Shown: piece after piece, positions 1 to 11,510 of the stretch
How positions within the stretch are numbered: position 1 is the stretch's first letter
Layout: each line of letters begins with the position of its first letter
Source: Ricinus communis
Lineage: Eukaryota; Streptophyta; Magnoliopsida; Malpighiales; Euphorbiaceae
Length of the DNA: 64,000 nucleotides
Reading direction: 5' to 3'
Assembly: GCF_019578655.1 (NCBI RefSeq)
Contig: NC_063258.1
Span: 6,617,283 to 6,681,282, forward strand
The notes under the pieces: model-generated
Database searches by the model: none
Told to the model about the DNA's origin: nothing
The model's input: the letters and a program-made list of their open reading frames with translations, nothing else
Position numbers and translations under genes: made by a program

Positions 1-643
1 ACCTCCACCAAAGAAGTCTCTACCTCCGCCATACCACTACATATCACCACCTCTACCGAAGAAGTCTCCACCTCCTCCCTACTACTATAGTTGTCCACCT
101 CTATCTCCACCTCCTCCATACTACTAAAGCTCTCTATCTCCACCTCCTCCATACTACTACTCATCACCACCTCCACCAAAGAAAACTCCACCTCCTCCCT
201 ACTACTACAGCTCTCCACCTCCACCAAAGAAGTCTCCACCTCCGCCATACCATTACACATCACCATCTCCACTAAAGAAGTCTCCACCTCCTCTCTACTA
301 CTATAGCTCTCCACCTCCACTAAAGAAGTCTCCACATCCTCCATACTATTACTTATCACCACCTCCACCAAAGAAATCTCCACCTCCTCCCTACTACTAC
401 AACTCTCCACCTCTACCAAAGAAGTCTCCACCTCCGTCATACCACTACACATCACCATCTCCACTAAAGAAGTCTCCACCTCCTCCCTACTACTATAGCT
501 CTCCACCTCCACCAAAGAAGTCTCCACCTCCTCCATACTACTATTCATCACCACCTCCACCAAAAAAATTTCCACCTCCACCTTTTCCATCACTACCACC
601 TCCTTAATATTATTCTTCCCCACTACCTCCAAAACACTACTAA
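1..643 (+). pseudogene. Extensin-like hydroxyproline-rich cell-wall protein, 3' part, with stops
   Basis: Read from base 2, the sequence encodes repeated Ser-Pro-Pro-Pro-Pro blocks alternating with Tyr-Tyr-Tyr-Ser, Tyr-His-Tyr and Lys-Lys-Ser, the pattern of extensins (secreted, hydroxylated, cross-linked wall glycoproteins). The last codons read KHY then TAA at 641-643, a typical extensin C-terminus. The 5' end and signal peptide lie outside the window. Two in-frame TAA codons interrupt the frame, at 125-127 and 605-607. Each sits where neighbouring repeats have the third or first Tyr of a YYY motif, so each is one base from a Tyr codon. This suggests a recent pseudogene or sequence errors. 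A Ser/Thr/Leu-rich ORF at 91-306 is only the wrong frame of the same repeats. Confidence 0.85.
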
Positions 644-666
644 ATTGAATCTGATTGAATTGTACC

Positions 667-672
667 AATAAA
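667..672 (+). promoter_or_regulatory. Poly(A) signal AATAAA of the extensin remnant
   Basis: A canonical AATAAA lies 24 bases after the final stop codon of the extensin frame, in AT-rich sequence resembling a plant 3' UTR. Position and motif fit; use is inferred. Confidence 0.4.
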
Positions 673-1023
673 TTCCTTCTATGTATTGTTTTCGAATTGA
701 TTCCATATTTTTTTATATTACAATAAGGATAAAGTTTTAGATTTAGAATGAATTCCTTCTGTACTAAGCAGTGCTTGTTATATTATTTCTCTGTAATAAT
801 ATGAAATGCATAATCAAATTTTATGATATATATTTCTTTTCTTATTCTGGTCAGTCAAAACTATATTCCGTATTTTGTTGATGACAAATACATAAGATCT
901 TGTATTATCCTAAAATTCATCCATCTACATTTTTTCGACATTATTAAAAATAGTGCCACCATTTCCATTATTGCCCTCATATATTATTATTAATATTATT
1001 ATTTCATTTCTATAAGATACATT
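673..1023. other. AT-rich flank between extensin remnant and solo LTR
   Basis: No coding region is seen. Bases about 841-955 resemble 4176-4290, just beyond the other end of the solo LTR (shared blocks such as TATTCTGGT, GATGACAAA and TTGTATT.TCCTAAAAT). The remainder is low-complexity AT-rich DNA. Confidence 0.4.
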
Positions 1024-1028
1024 CTTTT

Positions 1029-4000
1029 TAATACCCGAAATTTTTATATATTTAATAATGAGTATTTATTTAAATTAATTTTATTTTATCTTTATTTGGT
1101 TTAATTGGAATGATTTAAATGTAAATTTTAAATTTTAATATTAGACAATTAAATGAGTTATTTTTTCTATACCTAATTTGTTGGATTTTTTAAGAAATTA
1201 ATTAAGTAAATTATTTGGAGGGTAAATTATAGTTTTGGTTATTCTAATTTTTTCCAATGTATATGTAATATATATAAATAAAATTATATATTGGAAATTT
1301 ATTTTGGAATAAGGATTAAAAGTATAATTTTATTTTTATGGGGTTTTAATGGAAATTTGTAAGTTTGATATTTTTGTAAAAAATATGTCGGTCAGGGGTA
1401 TTTATGTAATTGTGTATTTTCAATAATTCTAATTTGGCCTAAATTAATTAGTTAAGGGCTTAATTGAGGATAAAGGAAAGCTTAGGGGTTAAATTGGAAT
1501 TCTGCAGAATGAAATTGTAAATAATTAAGAAGGTTAAGGGACCAAATTGTAATAAGAAAAGTTTGGGGGCTTAATGTCGATATTGAAAGGAAAGAAAATC
1601 AGGGAAGAAGAGAGGGAGAGAGAGGGCGTCAGCGTGAAGAAGGAGGAGCCGGGTCTTTGCATCGTCCCTGTGGTGACCAACTGATGCCGGCAGCAGCAGC
1701 AGGGCGTAATCGCAGCAGAGAGGCAGCGGCCGTCGTTCGGCCATTTCCGGCGCTTCCTACCGATCTTGGTGGCGATCGGCTCCCCTCAAAGAGAGCTTCC
1801 TTTTGGCGGCGACGGCGTCAATTTTGGTAGCCGGAGGAGGGAGTTCTGGCGAAGTGGTGGCAGCCGCATTTTCTGGCTTTTCCGGTGAGCTCCTGTGGAG
1901 GATGGACGATCGGAGGACGTATCCCGACTCTCCTCAGCTAAAGCTTCGCAATGGCACCGATTTCACGGTGATCGGGCTCCGTTTGCAAATCGACGGCCGA
2001 GATCATCCACAAATCTCTCTGGACGATCGGGTGTCAGATCGGAAAATCGAAAGTAGGGATTGTCGTTAGCTTGTCGTTTCGAGTCCGATGGTGAGTTCGG
2101 ATCGTCGATCGGACTCTGGCAGCTGGAGGCGAGTCGACCGAGCGACTGAGCGTCTCAGTAATTTTCTCTGGCCTGAAATTTTGGAAATTCTTAGTTTAAT
2201 TGTGTGTCTATTGGATTATATTGAGTATTAGATGATATTTGTATCTTAAAATAATTGTCTGTCAGTTTGCTTGCCTCGTGTTTTGTGCTGTGTAGCGGAG
2301 TCGGGAAAATAGTGAAGTTTGGGGACCCGACTCCTGTTGTTTAAATTGTTGGATTTTTGAAGTATTTTTCTGGCAGGTCCTGGACCCGTTTTACGGGAGG
2401 TAAATGTCCGTGTTGTAGGGGAGGTTCTGCCGAATTTTCGGTAGAATTTACCCGAGTCGAGATTCTTAGACAGTCAGTCCTAGGAGTCTAGACCTAGGAT
2501 TAATGATCAATTGTTTCAGTATAATTGATAAATTATTTTTCCATGATTAGATGATCTGTCTGTTCGGCTCGCTCCAACCGAGGCACCGGAGCAGAGCTAG
2601 GAGGTCGCCCAATTCTGTGAGTTAAAGTCATATATCGATTATGCACGTGTGTCATGCATAAATTTTTGATTTGCTATCGTGTCCCAAAGTATGGAATCTC
2701 AAAAAGAGGCTGGCCCAACTTAAATGGGATATGATAGCTTCTTCATGGTCTAACATTCTTGCCAATACATTATTCTCATTTTATTCCGGATTGTAATCTC
2801 TAATAAAAAATATAGCTCATAGGAAGTTATTTTTTCGAGATCTATCTAGTTCTAAATATCTTTGATATTCCTCCATTTTTTTATTTGAAATTTATTTATT
2901 TGCAAGTTCAAATTATTCATTTAATTATTATTCATTTGTATCATGCTTTTGATTACTATTCATTTATATATTATTGATTTTTATTATTGCATGATAACAC
3001 GGGATGGGATGACATTAGAATATAAGAGTTTGATGAGTGTTCCGGTATAAATCCGAGAGTGATGGAAAAGGGTAAATAGGTAAATTTAAAAAGAAAGAAT
3101 TAAGACTTGCCCTGATCGAGCTTGCTCTCTGGGCTTAGTAGAGTGTGTTTGCCAGAGGTAAGGTCCCTGATCGAGCTTGCTCTCTAGGCGCTGGCTTAGT
3201 TAGAAATCAAGTGTTCAGGCTGGAGGTAAGGTCCCTGATCGAGCTTTGCTCTCTGGGCGCCAATCCTGTTGGAATGAGAGAGTTGAGATACAAGTGTTCA
3301 GGCTGGATGTAAGGTCCCTAATCGAGCTTTGCTCTCTGGGCGCCAGTCTTGCTAGAATGAGAGAGTTGAGATATAAGTGTTCATGCTGGAGGTAAGGTCC
3401 CTGATCGAGCTTTGCTCTCTGGGCGCCAGTCTTGTTGGAATGAGAGAGTTGAGATACAAGTGTTCAGGCTGGAGGTAAGGTCCCTGATCGAGCTTTGCTC
3501 TCTGAGCGCCAGTCCTGTTGACATGAGAGAGTTGAGATATTAGAGTTGAGCTTAGTCGAGACGTAAGTTTTGAAATTGATCGAGATGTTGAGTTGGGATT
3601 AGGGTTCTACTAAAGTACTCCGTCCCGTTGCGTGTCGAATAATTTTTATTTAAGCAAGGCACGACACATATGTTTTGACATGACACGTTTAGTTTTTGCA
3701 GGACTTATTATTTATTTTAAAAATTAAATAAATGTGATATTGAGATGTTTGAAACTGTTTTAGATATATGATTTTAACTCACTCTCGAAATTAAATAAGT
3801 CTCCATTTACTGTTTTTCAGATTCGTGATTGTTAGTCTTCTCGTGACTCTTACTCAGTAACCTGACTTCTTCATCATCGGGTGGTGTTTAATTTGATATA
3901 TCAAATTGTAAAAATCTTAGATTCTCCGCAGTAGTAATAGTAGAGGTATCAGTGGTAAAGTTTATGAGTTTTGGGTCTTGCCTAATTTTTCGGGCAGACC

Positions 4001-4170
4001 GATTTAATTGTGTAAAATTTAATGTTACTGTAAATTATGGCGTTAATAATAGTAAAAGTTAAGATGAGATTTTTTTGAGTTGTGAGTGTCAGGCTTACTA
4101 CGGGATTCGGTGACCTTACGCCTACCCATTCCCTAGTGTCAGTCAAGGGCCCTTGGGTGGGGTCGTGACA
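1029..4170 (+). mobile_element. Solo LTR of a large LTR retrotransposon, copy 1
   Basis: The segment begins TAATACCCGAA and ends GGGGTCGTGACA. The related copy at 10588-13364 (opposite orientation) has complete termini TGTAATACCCCGAA and GGGGTCGTGACA, so copy 1 seems to have lost its first TG. Direct repeats CTTTT occur at 1024-1028 and 4171-4175, a 5-bp target-site duplication. No gag or pol is present between the ends, so this is a solo LTR or an element without coding capacity. It is 3.14 kb against 2.78 kb for copy 2. A GC-rich block (about 1600-2160) and a tandem-repeat block (about 3105-3545) lie inside. The termini fit plant Ty3/gypsy LTRs, but the superfamily is inferred. Confidence 0.75.
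3105..3545 (+). repeat. Tandem repeats of about 55-85 bp inside solo LTR copy 1
   Basis: At least five units share the core GGTCCCTGATCGAGCTTTGC followed by TCTCTGGGCGCCAGTC, a variable GTTGGAATGAGAGAGTTGAG stretch and GTTCAGGCTGGAGGTAA. The first units are shorter than the later ones. The same family lies on the other strand at 11190-11500 in copy 2. GATCGAGC and GCTCTCTGGGC give each unit a partly self-complementary core. Confidence 0.8.
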
Positions 4171-4199
4171 CTTTTCGTATTCTGGTAATTGAGAACTAT

Positions 4200-6110
4200 A
4201 TTACCTATATTCTTAATATTTTTCTTGATGACAAAAACTCCAGATGTTGTATTGTCCTAAAATCCAACACCTTAAGTAATATATTTGATTAATATCTCAT
4301 TGTTTTTATCATCTTCATGCACTTGAATCTTTTCTGAGGTTACTTGTTCATCTATCTCTTTTGTTATAGGCCCTTCAGGAACATCAATTATGGGACTGTC
4401 ACTTGGTTTATTTTCTTTCCTTTTCTTTCTTGGATATTTATCCTTGGAACTGGGTTGTCTATTATGCTTCTGCGTGTCATGGACTTATTTGGTATAATAT
4501 TAACATGTTGTCCTACTGGGACATCAATTCTAGCTGGAGCATTTTCAACTGGTATATTTAGTAACTCTTTTTCCATCATAAAATGCATCTGGCAATTGGT
4601 TTGCAATACTTTGCAATTGAATGATCATTTGAACTTCTAGTTCACATTGTTTTGAATAAGGATCAAGATGATTTAATAATGGCTCATTCCAAAAAAAAAA
4701 TATTTCTCTAATTGCTTGTTCTCTCCCTCTAACTTAGGAAACAAAGCCTCATTAAAATGACAATCATTAAATCTCGTAGTAAAGACATCCTCGTTAATGG
4801 CTCAAGATATTAAATTATACATGGAGATTCATATTCAATATATATTCCCAATCTCCTCTGAGGTCCTGTTTTTGTGCGATGTGTGGGGTTAATTGGACAT
4901 AAACAACATATTCAAAAACTCTCAAATGGAAAATATTTGGTTTATGACCAGAAACCAACTGTAATGGAGAAAATTTATGATATATAGTTGGCCTGATGCA
5001 AATAATAGTTATTACATGTAAAATTGCATGTCCCCAGATAATTATTGAGAGATTTATTTTCGTAAGCAATGATCTAGCTATTAATTGGAGATATTTAATA
5101 AAATATTCTGCTAGACCATTTTGAGTATGAACATGAGTTACTGGATGTTCAACAGTTATTCCAATTGACATGTAATAATTATTAAAGGACTTAGATGTAA
5201 ATTCAACAGCTTTACCAAGATGAATTGTCTTAATAGTATATTCTGAAAACTATACTCTTAATCAAATTATTTGAGCAAGTAATCTGGCAAATGCCAGATT
5301 TTTAGTTGATAATAAATATACATGTGACCATCTTGTTGATGCATCTATTATCATCATAAAATATTTAAATAGTCCACATAGTGGTTGAATTGGTCCATAA
5401 ATATCACCTTGTATACGTTCTAGAAATCTAGATGAATCATTTTGAATTTTGCTCTGTAAATGCCTAATATTAAACTATTCTTGAGAGCAAGCTGAACATG
5501 AGAATTCATTAGATTGAAGAATCTTCTGGTTCTTCATGAATGGCCATAAGAGTTTTTAATAATTTTTCACATCATTGTTGATCCAAGATGACATAATCGA
5601 TCATATACCAAATAAGAAAAATATTTGAGTCTATAAACTTCTGGTTTACTACCATATTTGTTTCAATAATACACATATACACGTAATATAAGCTAGAAGA
5701 GAAAGTAGGTAATTTCTTCAAAACATATTTTTTTTCCATTGTAAGGGTTGTAATATAGAGATATTCAATATTTCACACGTTTCTAGTTTCAAAATGATAT
5801 CCATTTCGGCAAATATTTTTAAAGCTCAATAAAAATTTCTATAAAACTTTAGGGTGAATAATGCATTTTTAATAAAGAAATATGTACCTTTAGATAGTAA
5901 TATATTTTCTCTTGCGGAGCCTTCAATTATTCTTTTACTACCATATATTGTATTGATATAAGTTCTCCTATTGCTAAGTGAGAAAAATATTTATTATCTC
6001 TAATATGGTGTGTGTGGTAGCACTGTCTGTAAGACATAAATCTGAATCATTTGTTCTTAATCTTACTAACAATTAAGTAGGATCCATAATATTTTACCTT
6101 TCTATACAAA
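4200..6110 (-). pseudogene. Ty1/copia pol remnant (protease, integrase)
   Basis: On the minus strand the order is as in copia elements. A protease-like block near 6045-5850 reads D-S-A-T-T-H-T-I-L then K-Y-F-S-H-L. A GAG-pre-integrase Cys block lies near 5530-5480. The integrase core includes the block at 5171-4815, with EHPV.HVHTQNGLAE and IIWGHAILH. Post-integrase sequence at 4606-4388 contains NAPARIDVPVGQ. Stops and frameshifts separate the blocks, and no reverse transcriptase is recognisable before the solo LTR at 4170. The lineage resembles plant copia elements of the TNT1/Tork type; that is from memory of conserved motifs, not a search. Confidence 0.75.
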
Positions 6111-6159
6111 GAATAATAAATAACACATCAATTAGTATCAATCTTTTAAAGACTAATAT

Positions 6160-6610
6160 ATTTAATTCTTCAAGAACATAAAATATTAATTCCTTAATAA
6201 ATTGGGATACTAGATTTTAAGATACTTAGTTCTTCAGGAACTTATGATCAAAATTCTTCAAGAATTTATACTTTCAGTTATTTTTTTATTTAGTTATTCA
6301 AGAACTAAAACTAATATTAACTCTTTAGGAACTAGAATTTATAATACAAGTCTTCCAAGAACTAAAATTTATGATATAAGTACTTCAAGAATTAAGATTT
6401 ATAATACAAGTTCTTGATGAACTAAAATTTATAATATAAGTTCTTCAGAAACTAAAATTTATAATATATGTTCTTCAAAAACTATATATCACTAGTTCTT
6501 CAGGAATTAAAAGTTATAATACAAGTTCTTCAAGAACAAAAAATTATAATAGAAGTTTTTCATGAACTATATATAACACTAGTTCTTTAGGAACTAGAAA
6601 TTAATTAACA
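6160..6610 (-). repeat. Palindrome-bearing tandem repeats in the copia internal region
   Basis: About a dozen diverged units of roughly 35-45 bp carry the core AGTTCTTCAAGAACT followed by AAAATTTATAATATA. The core is a near-perfect palindrome and contains TTC-nn-GAA, the spacing of a heat-shock element pair. The block lies between the primer-binding site and the protease, where gag would be expected, and no gag can be read there. Confidence 0.7.
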
Positions 6611-6927
6611 TTAACTAATAATAGATAATATATCTATAAGAAATTAATTAAAATAAGATAGAAATAAAATAAAACTCTCATCCTACAAAGTATATAGATA
6701 AAATTATAATTGTATATAACTAGTATTTGGCTAAAACAAAAAAATTTAGTAGAAATTAAAAAGTCACAAACCAAAATAAAGAAATAGATGCTATATATTC
6801 ATTAGGACTACCAAAATGGTTCCATGTGAATTCAATAAAGATAGAGTATAGCTTCATATAAATTTTAATTTTTTTTAAAAATATGAAAAGGAAAAAGAAA
6901 CTCAATCTTGAATCTTATTTCAAGCAA

Positions 6928-6944
6928 CGATACTGATAACAAGT
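6928..6944 (-). other. Primer-binding site of the copia element
   Basis: Directly inside the LTR the minus strand reads ACTTGTTATCAGTATCG, a degraded form of the tRNA-Met-complementary TGGTATCAGAGC site used by most plant copia elements. Confidence 0.55.
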
Positions 6945-7182
6945 TGTGAAATAAAGAATAAGAAGAAGAATAAAGAGTATTATAAAATAAAGATTAAGAA
7001 CAAAGTAAATAAAGAGAGAAGGGAGATGATTTTTCTATATCATTCTATTGATTATAACACCTATTTATAGGAATAGGTGTAAAAGATTACATAGATTGAA
7101 TTCTATTTACATAAGAAAATCTATCTATAGACATAATGATAGACATCAAATATAACTTAAACACTTTAATATTATCATAACA
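6945..7182 (-). mobile_element. 5' LTR of the Ty1/copia element
   Basis: On the minus strand the 238-bp segment starts TGTTATGATAATATTAAAG and ends TTTATTTCACA, so it has TG...CA termini. A TATA-type sequence CTATAAATAGG lies near 7060-7075. It is followed by a primer-binding site, so it is a 5' LTR. No matching 3' LTR is seen near 4200; the solo LTR insertion and deletion may have removed it. Confidence 0.7.
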
Positions 7183-7187
7183 TTCAT

Positions 7188-7710
7188 ATGTATTTTTTCT
7201 AGATAGCATTTTCTATGTTCTTTTAACTATTTTTCTTAATTTAGATATAATGTTGTAAGAAACTTCGTCTTAACTTTAACTTTTTCTCTTCCATCTCTTA
7301 AGTAACTCAATATCCATCTTTTGGATGAAAGTTATTTTATATATATAAAATATTTATATAAATTAAAATTAATATGAACATTTACAATATTATTAAAATA
7401 AATTATTTAGATATAAATATAAATTTATATAAAAATATAAAATTTATCTTCTTAATATATAAAAAAGCTTTAAATTTTTAATTGGAATAAATAAATAATT
7501 ATGAATTATTTTACAAATTGAAAGTTTTATTATTTGAGAATTATAAATCTTGTAATACAATTTTAGAAATGATTTTTTCTTAAACTTTCTTACTTGTATT
7601 TTAATTATATTTGAAGGTGAAAGTAAAATATATAATTAAAAAATAATCATTAATAAGTTAAAGTATAGTACTCGTTCTTTGGGTGGAAGTCATTTTATAC
7701 GAATAAAATA
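7188..7710. other. AT-rich intergenic sequence
   Basis: Nothing coding is seen. A short duplicated motif (GGATGAAAGTTATTTTATA near 7323 and GGTGGAAGTCATTTTATAC near 7682) suggests old repeat remnants. Confidence 0.3.
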
Positions 7711-7711
7711 T

Positions 7712-8704
7712 AGCCAAATATATAAATGGATCTATGAATGTGTCGTTCTTTTGCAATTGGTCCTACGATCTCAACTTTAATTTATTTGGACTTCTCAATT
7801 CTACTGGTTATTAATTTTAAACCCTTCAATCACAGATGTTATGTACATATATTTTATACCATCTAAAAATGTGTAAGTTTGAATAAAATAATAATATACT
7901 TCAAATATAAAATAACAGCTAAATACATAAATGGCCACCTGAACTTGTCTTGTTTTGCAATTGGCCCTCCGAACTCAACTTTGATTTAAATAGACCTTTC
8001 AACTTTACTGGTTATTATTTTTAAATTCTTCAATCACAAATATTAAGGGCATGTGCTTTACGTCATCTAAAAAATTCTTAAGTTTAAATAAAATAATAAT
8101 ATATTTAAAATATAAAATAAATAAATAAATTAAAATAAAGTAAGACAATAAATTTTAGTTCTAAAACAAAATCTGTCTTTTTTATATTTGTTAAATATTT
8201 CATTGCTATGCTTACTGCTGTGGCATAGTCTGTGAGAATAAAAAGAAAAACTTGATAAGAGAAAATTGAAGGATTACAACAGTTTATTTCAATCCTTTAG
8301 AAAATATATTTTTATTTATAGATTAATAAAATAATTTTAATATATAATAAATAATTTATTAGAACTAATGCAATACACTTTTTACAAAAGATTAATTCAA
8401 AGCACTTAACTTTTGTTTGTGAAGAATTTAAATATAACAACTCGTAAAATTCACATACGTAATTGAATCAAAGTTGATAAGGGAGACCAATTACAAAAAT
8501 AAGACAGTTTCAATAGTTTAATTATATATTTCCCCTATTATAACTAACGTCGTTAGTGAGAATATTAATTTTTTATTACTACCATTAGTAGAGGGGTTAA
8601 AAATAACAATCCGTAAAGTTGAAAAGTCTAATTGAATCAAAATGGAGTTCAGAGGCCAATTGCAAAAATAGAATAAGTTCAAGGATCCATTTATATATTT
8701 AGCC
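7712..8704. mobile_element. Foldback-type element with nested inverted repeats
   Basis: The left end (AAATATATAAATGGATC, then GCAATTGGTCC and ...CTCAACTTTAATTTATTTGG) is matched in inverse orientation at the right end (8600-8704) over about 100 bp. A second inverted pair lies inside (about 7915-8045 against 8410-8540) with similar sequence. No ORF of note lies between. This looks like a non-autonomous DNA transposon with long, internally duplicated terminal inverted repeats. I could not identify a target-site duplication, so the superfamily is unassigned. Confidence 0.6.
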
Positions 8705-9356
8705 ATGAAGTATTTATGTGAATTAGACATTAACATAGATGTAGTAGTTTATTAATCATAAGTTATCTAGATACATATATAAATCTTTACATTAAAATAT
8801 AAATTTAATATTATTTTTATGAAATCGAATAGAAAATATATAAAATTAAATTAAAAATCTTAATATGATTCTTATGAAATAGAATGAGGAAAAGACTTAG
8901 AAGTAATAAAATAAATGAAGAAAAAATTATAGAGATTCTTTCCAGAAATTAGAATAAATTTAAAATTCTAAGAAGTGAATTAAAAATTTTAAAATTATTC
9001 TTATGATGATATGATGCGAAAATAATTTAAAGTAATTAAACGATTAAGTATAAAATTATAATACTTTTAATACTAATTAATATATTTTTTTTAGAATAGT
9101 TAATGCACTTCTTTAATACTCATATAATTATTATTTTTAATATTTTTTATATAAATTGTTACACTCACAACAATTTAAATAAATAACTTAATAATTATAG
9201 AAAAGTTCCTGTAAAGAGACTTGGATGATTGACTCCGACCATTCGGGAATTTGAAAAAATAGTATACGTATACTAAAGATATGACAGATTTTGACCAAAT
9301 AGATGAAGTTACTTTGATCGTAGTCTCTGAAGGATGAGAACCAACTATATAGCATT
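8705..9356. other. AT-rich intergenic sequence
   Basis: No coding or structural feature could be supported. The sequence is strongly AT-rich with short poly-A/T runs. Confidence 0.3.
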
Positions 9357-9382
9357 TATATATATATATATATATATATATA
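9357..9382. repeat. (TA)n microsatellite
   Basis: An uninterrupted alternating TA run, flanked by AT-rich DNA. Confidence 0.9.
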
Positions 9383-9779
9383 GTTACTTTCTTATTTATT
9401 TATTTTTTTATAAATTTTGAAGTATTTTCTTATATCTTCATAAACAATATCTTATTATAAAAGACATTAACAAAATAAATTAAACATCATTAAATATAAT
9501 TTATTATTTAATTAGATATTCAATGATTTCAATCAAATTGGTAAGTTGTAAATCTTTTTATATATAACCTCAATCCTTTAATGATAGTAAGTTTAATAGT
9601 TTATTTCAATTCAATTTAACTTTTAAATGCTTCATTAATGATGCAATGAAATTACCTTTAGATTTTTGAATAAAAAAATTAAGTTTGGTGTAAGCTGTTT
9701 TTATAAGATAATAAACAATATGTATTTTATAAAAGGCACAATAAATGAATAGAAAAAATTTATAACCTATATATTAAAA

Positions 9780-10587
9780 TACAGCTAATTTTTTTCTCCC
9801 AAATCTCTATATATATTTTCTCTCTCATACATGGCATATTATATAAATTCTAAGCTAATTTTCTTAATTCTTAGAGAATTAATTATTTTAATATTTTTTT
9901 ACTATTTTATATAAAATATTATAATACAACTTTAACACCTTAATTATGATATAAAATTATTTCACTTTTCTCCCCCTTTTTCAATTCTTTTTCATAAATT
10001 TCACTTTATATAATTTTTTTTAAGTATTGTATTGCAACATAAAACAATTTAACTATAAATCTTAATTATCTTATAATCATTTCTTTCAGATTATATTTTA
10101 TACTTTTAATTTAATGTATTTATTAAAAAATAATTTCTAAATTAGATTCCTCTATCCTACATGGAATGTCATATGATTTCTAAACTATCTTCTTTTAGAT
10201 TTTAGAGAATTAATCGATTTTAACATATTTTTCTACTATTTTGAAAAAATTATGTTACAACTTCCAACACTTCAACTAGGATATTTAATTATTTCATGTT
10301 TCTATACTCTTTTGGATTCTTATTTATAACTTTCACTTTAAATAATTCCTTTCAAATATTGTATTATAATATACAACACCTTAATTATAAATTTTAAGTA
10401 TCTAATAGTCTTTTTCTTTTCTCCAATTTTTTCTTTTATAATTTTGACTTTTGATTAGATTTTTTAAAATTTTCTATTCTTATAGTTGAATAATTATCTT
10501 ATCAGTTAAAAAACTATTCTCTTAATTATAATATTTATATTTATTTATACTTTTCATCATTTATTGCGTTCTATCTTACATATATTC
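9780..10587. repeat. Diverged AT-rich tandem repeats of about 350 bp
   Basis: Two successive blocks (about 9780-10090 and 10140-10430) share ordered motifs: CATACATGG/CCTACATGG, TCTTAGAGAATTAAT, TTTTTCTACTATTTT, TACAACTTTAACACCTTAATTA, TTTCACTTTATATAATT and GTATTGTATTG. A further block starts near 10480 and reaches TTCTATCTTACATATATTC at 10587, where solo LTR copy 2 interrupts it. No coding potential. Confidence 0.5.
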
Positions 10588-11189
10588 TGTCACGACCCCA
10601 CCCGTGGGCCCGTGACCGGCACTAGGGAATGGGTAGGCTTAAGGCCACCGAAACCCGTAGTAAGCCTGACACTCACTGATTTAAACTAATCTCATCTCAA
10701 ATTAATATTATTAAAGCCACAATTTATCTTAACAGCTACATTCTACATAAATACTTTGGTCGCGAGAAAATCAAGTAGACCTCGAAACTCGAAAATTTAC
10801 AACTGATACATCTACTATTACTACTGCGGAGAATCTAAGATTTATCAATTTACATACCAAATCAAATACATCACCCGATGATGAAGGAGTCGGGTTACTG
10901 AATAAGAGTCGCGAGAGGACTAACAGTCACGAATCTGAAAAACAGTAAATGGAGACTGTCAGTCTCGAGAGTGAGTTAAAATCAAATAATCTAGAGACTA
11001 TTGCTTCTTCTCAGAAAACATAGATTATTCAAATCAGTATATCAAACCATGCACATAAATACAATCCATATTATAATCATACCATAATAAATAAATGAAT
11101 GAATAAATAAAAATATATTTTTACTTTTACGGGACGAGTGGCTCAGTAGAACCCTAACCCCAAATTCTAACAGCCATTTTGGCTATCTT

Positions 11190-11510
11190 AATCCAATAAG
11201 ACTGGCGCCCCGAGAGCAATGCTCGACCAGGGACCTTACTTCCAGTCTGGTCACTTAAGTATCCAAATAAGAAATGTAGTAGCCATTCGGCTCTCTTAAT
11301 CCAATAAGACTGGCGCCCCGAGAGCAATGCTCGACCAGGGACCTTACTTCCAGTCTGGTCACTTAAGTATCCAAATAAGAAATCTAGTAGCCATTCGGCT
11401 CTCTTAATCCAATAAGGCCCGAGAGCAATGCTCGACCAGGGACCTTACCTCCGGCGAATTTACACAAAATGACCCGAGAGCCATGCTCGACCAGGGCAAA
11501 CCCATAAAAA
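11190..11510 (-). repeat. Tandem repeats inside solo LTR copy 2
   Basis: About three units share GACTGGCGCCCCGAGAGCAA, TGCTCGACCAGGGACCTTAC and TTCCAGTCTGGTCACTTAAG. Two neighbouring units are nearly identical (period about 116 bp, including ATCCAATAAGACTGGCGCC); shorter partial units follow near 11410-11500. They correspond to the repeats at 3105-3545 on the other strand. Confidence 0.75.

Noticed and set aside
91..306. Ser/Thr-rich ORF starting MSTSIS
   Set aside because: It is the wrong frame of the extensin repeats, whose frame is clear.
4344..4640. Plus-strand 98-codon hydrophobic ORF
   Set aside because: It is antisense to the conserved copia block at 4606-4388.
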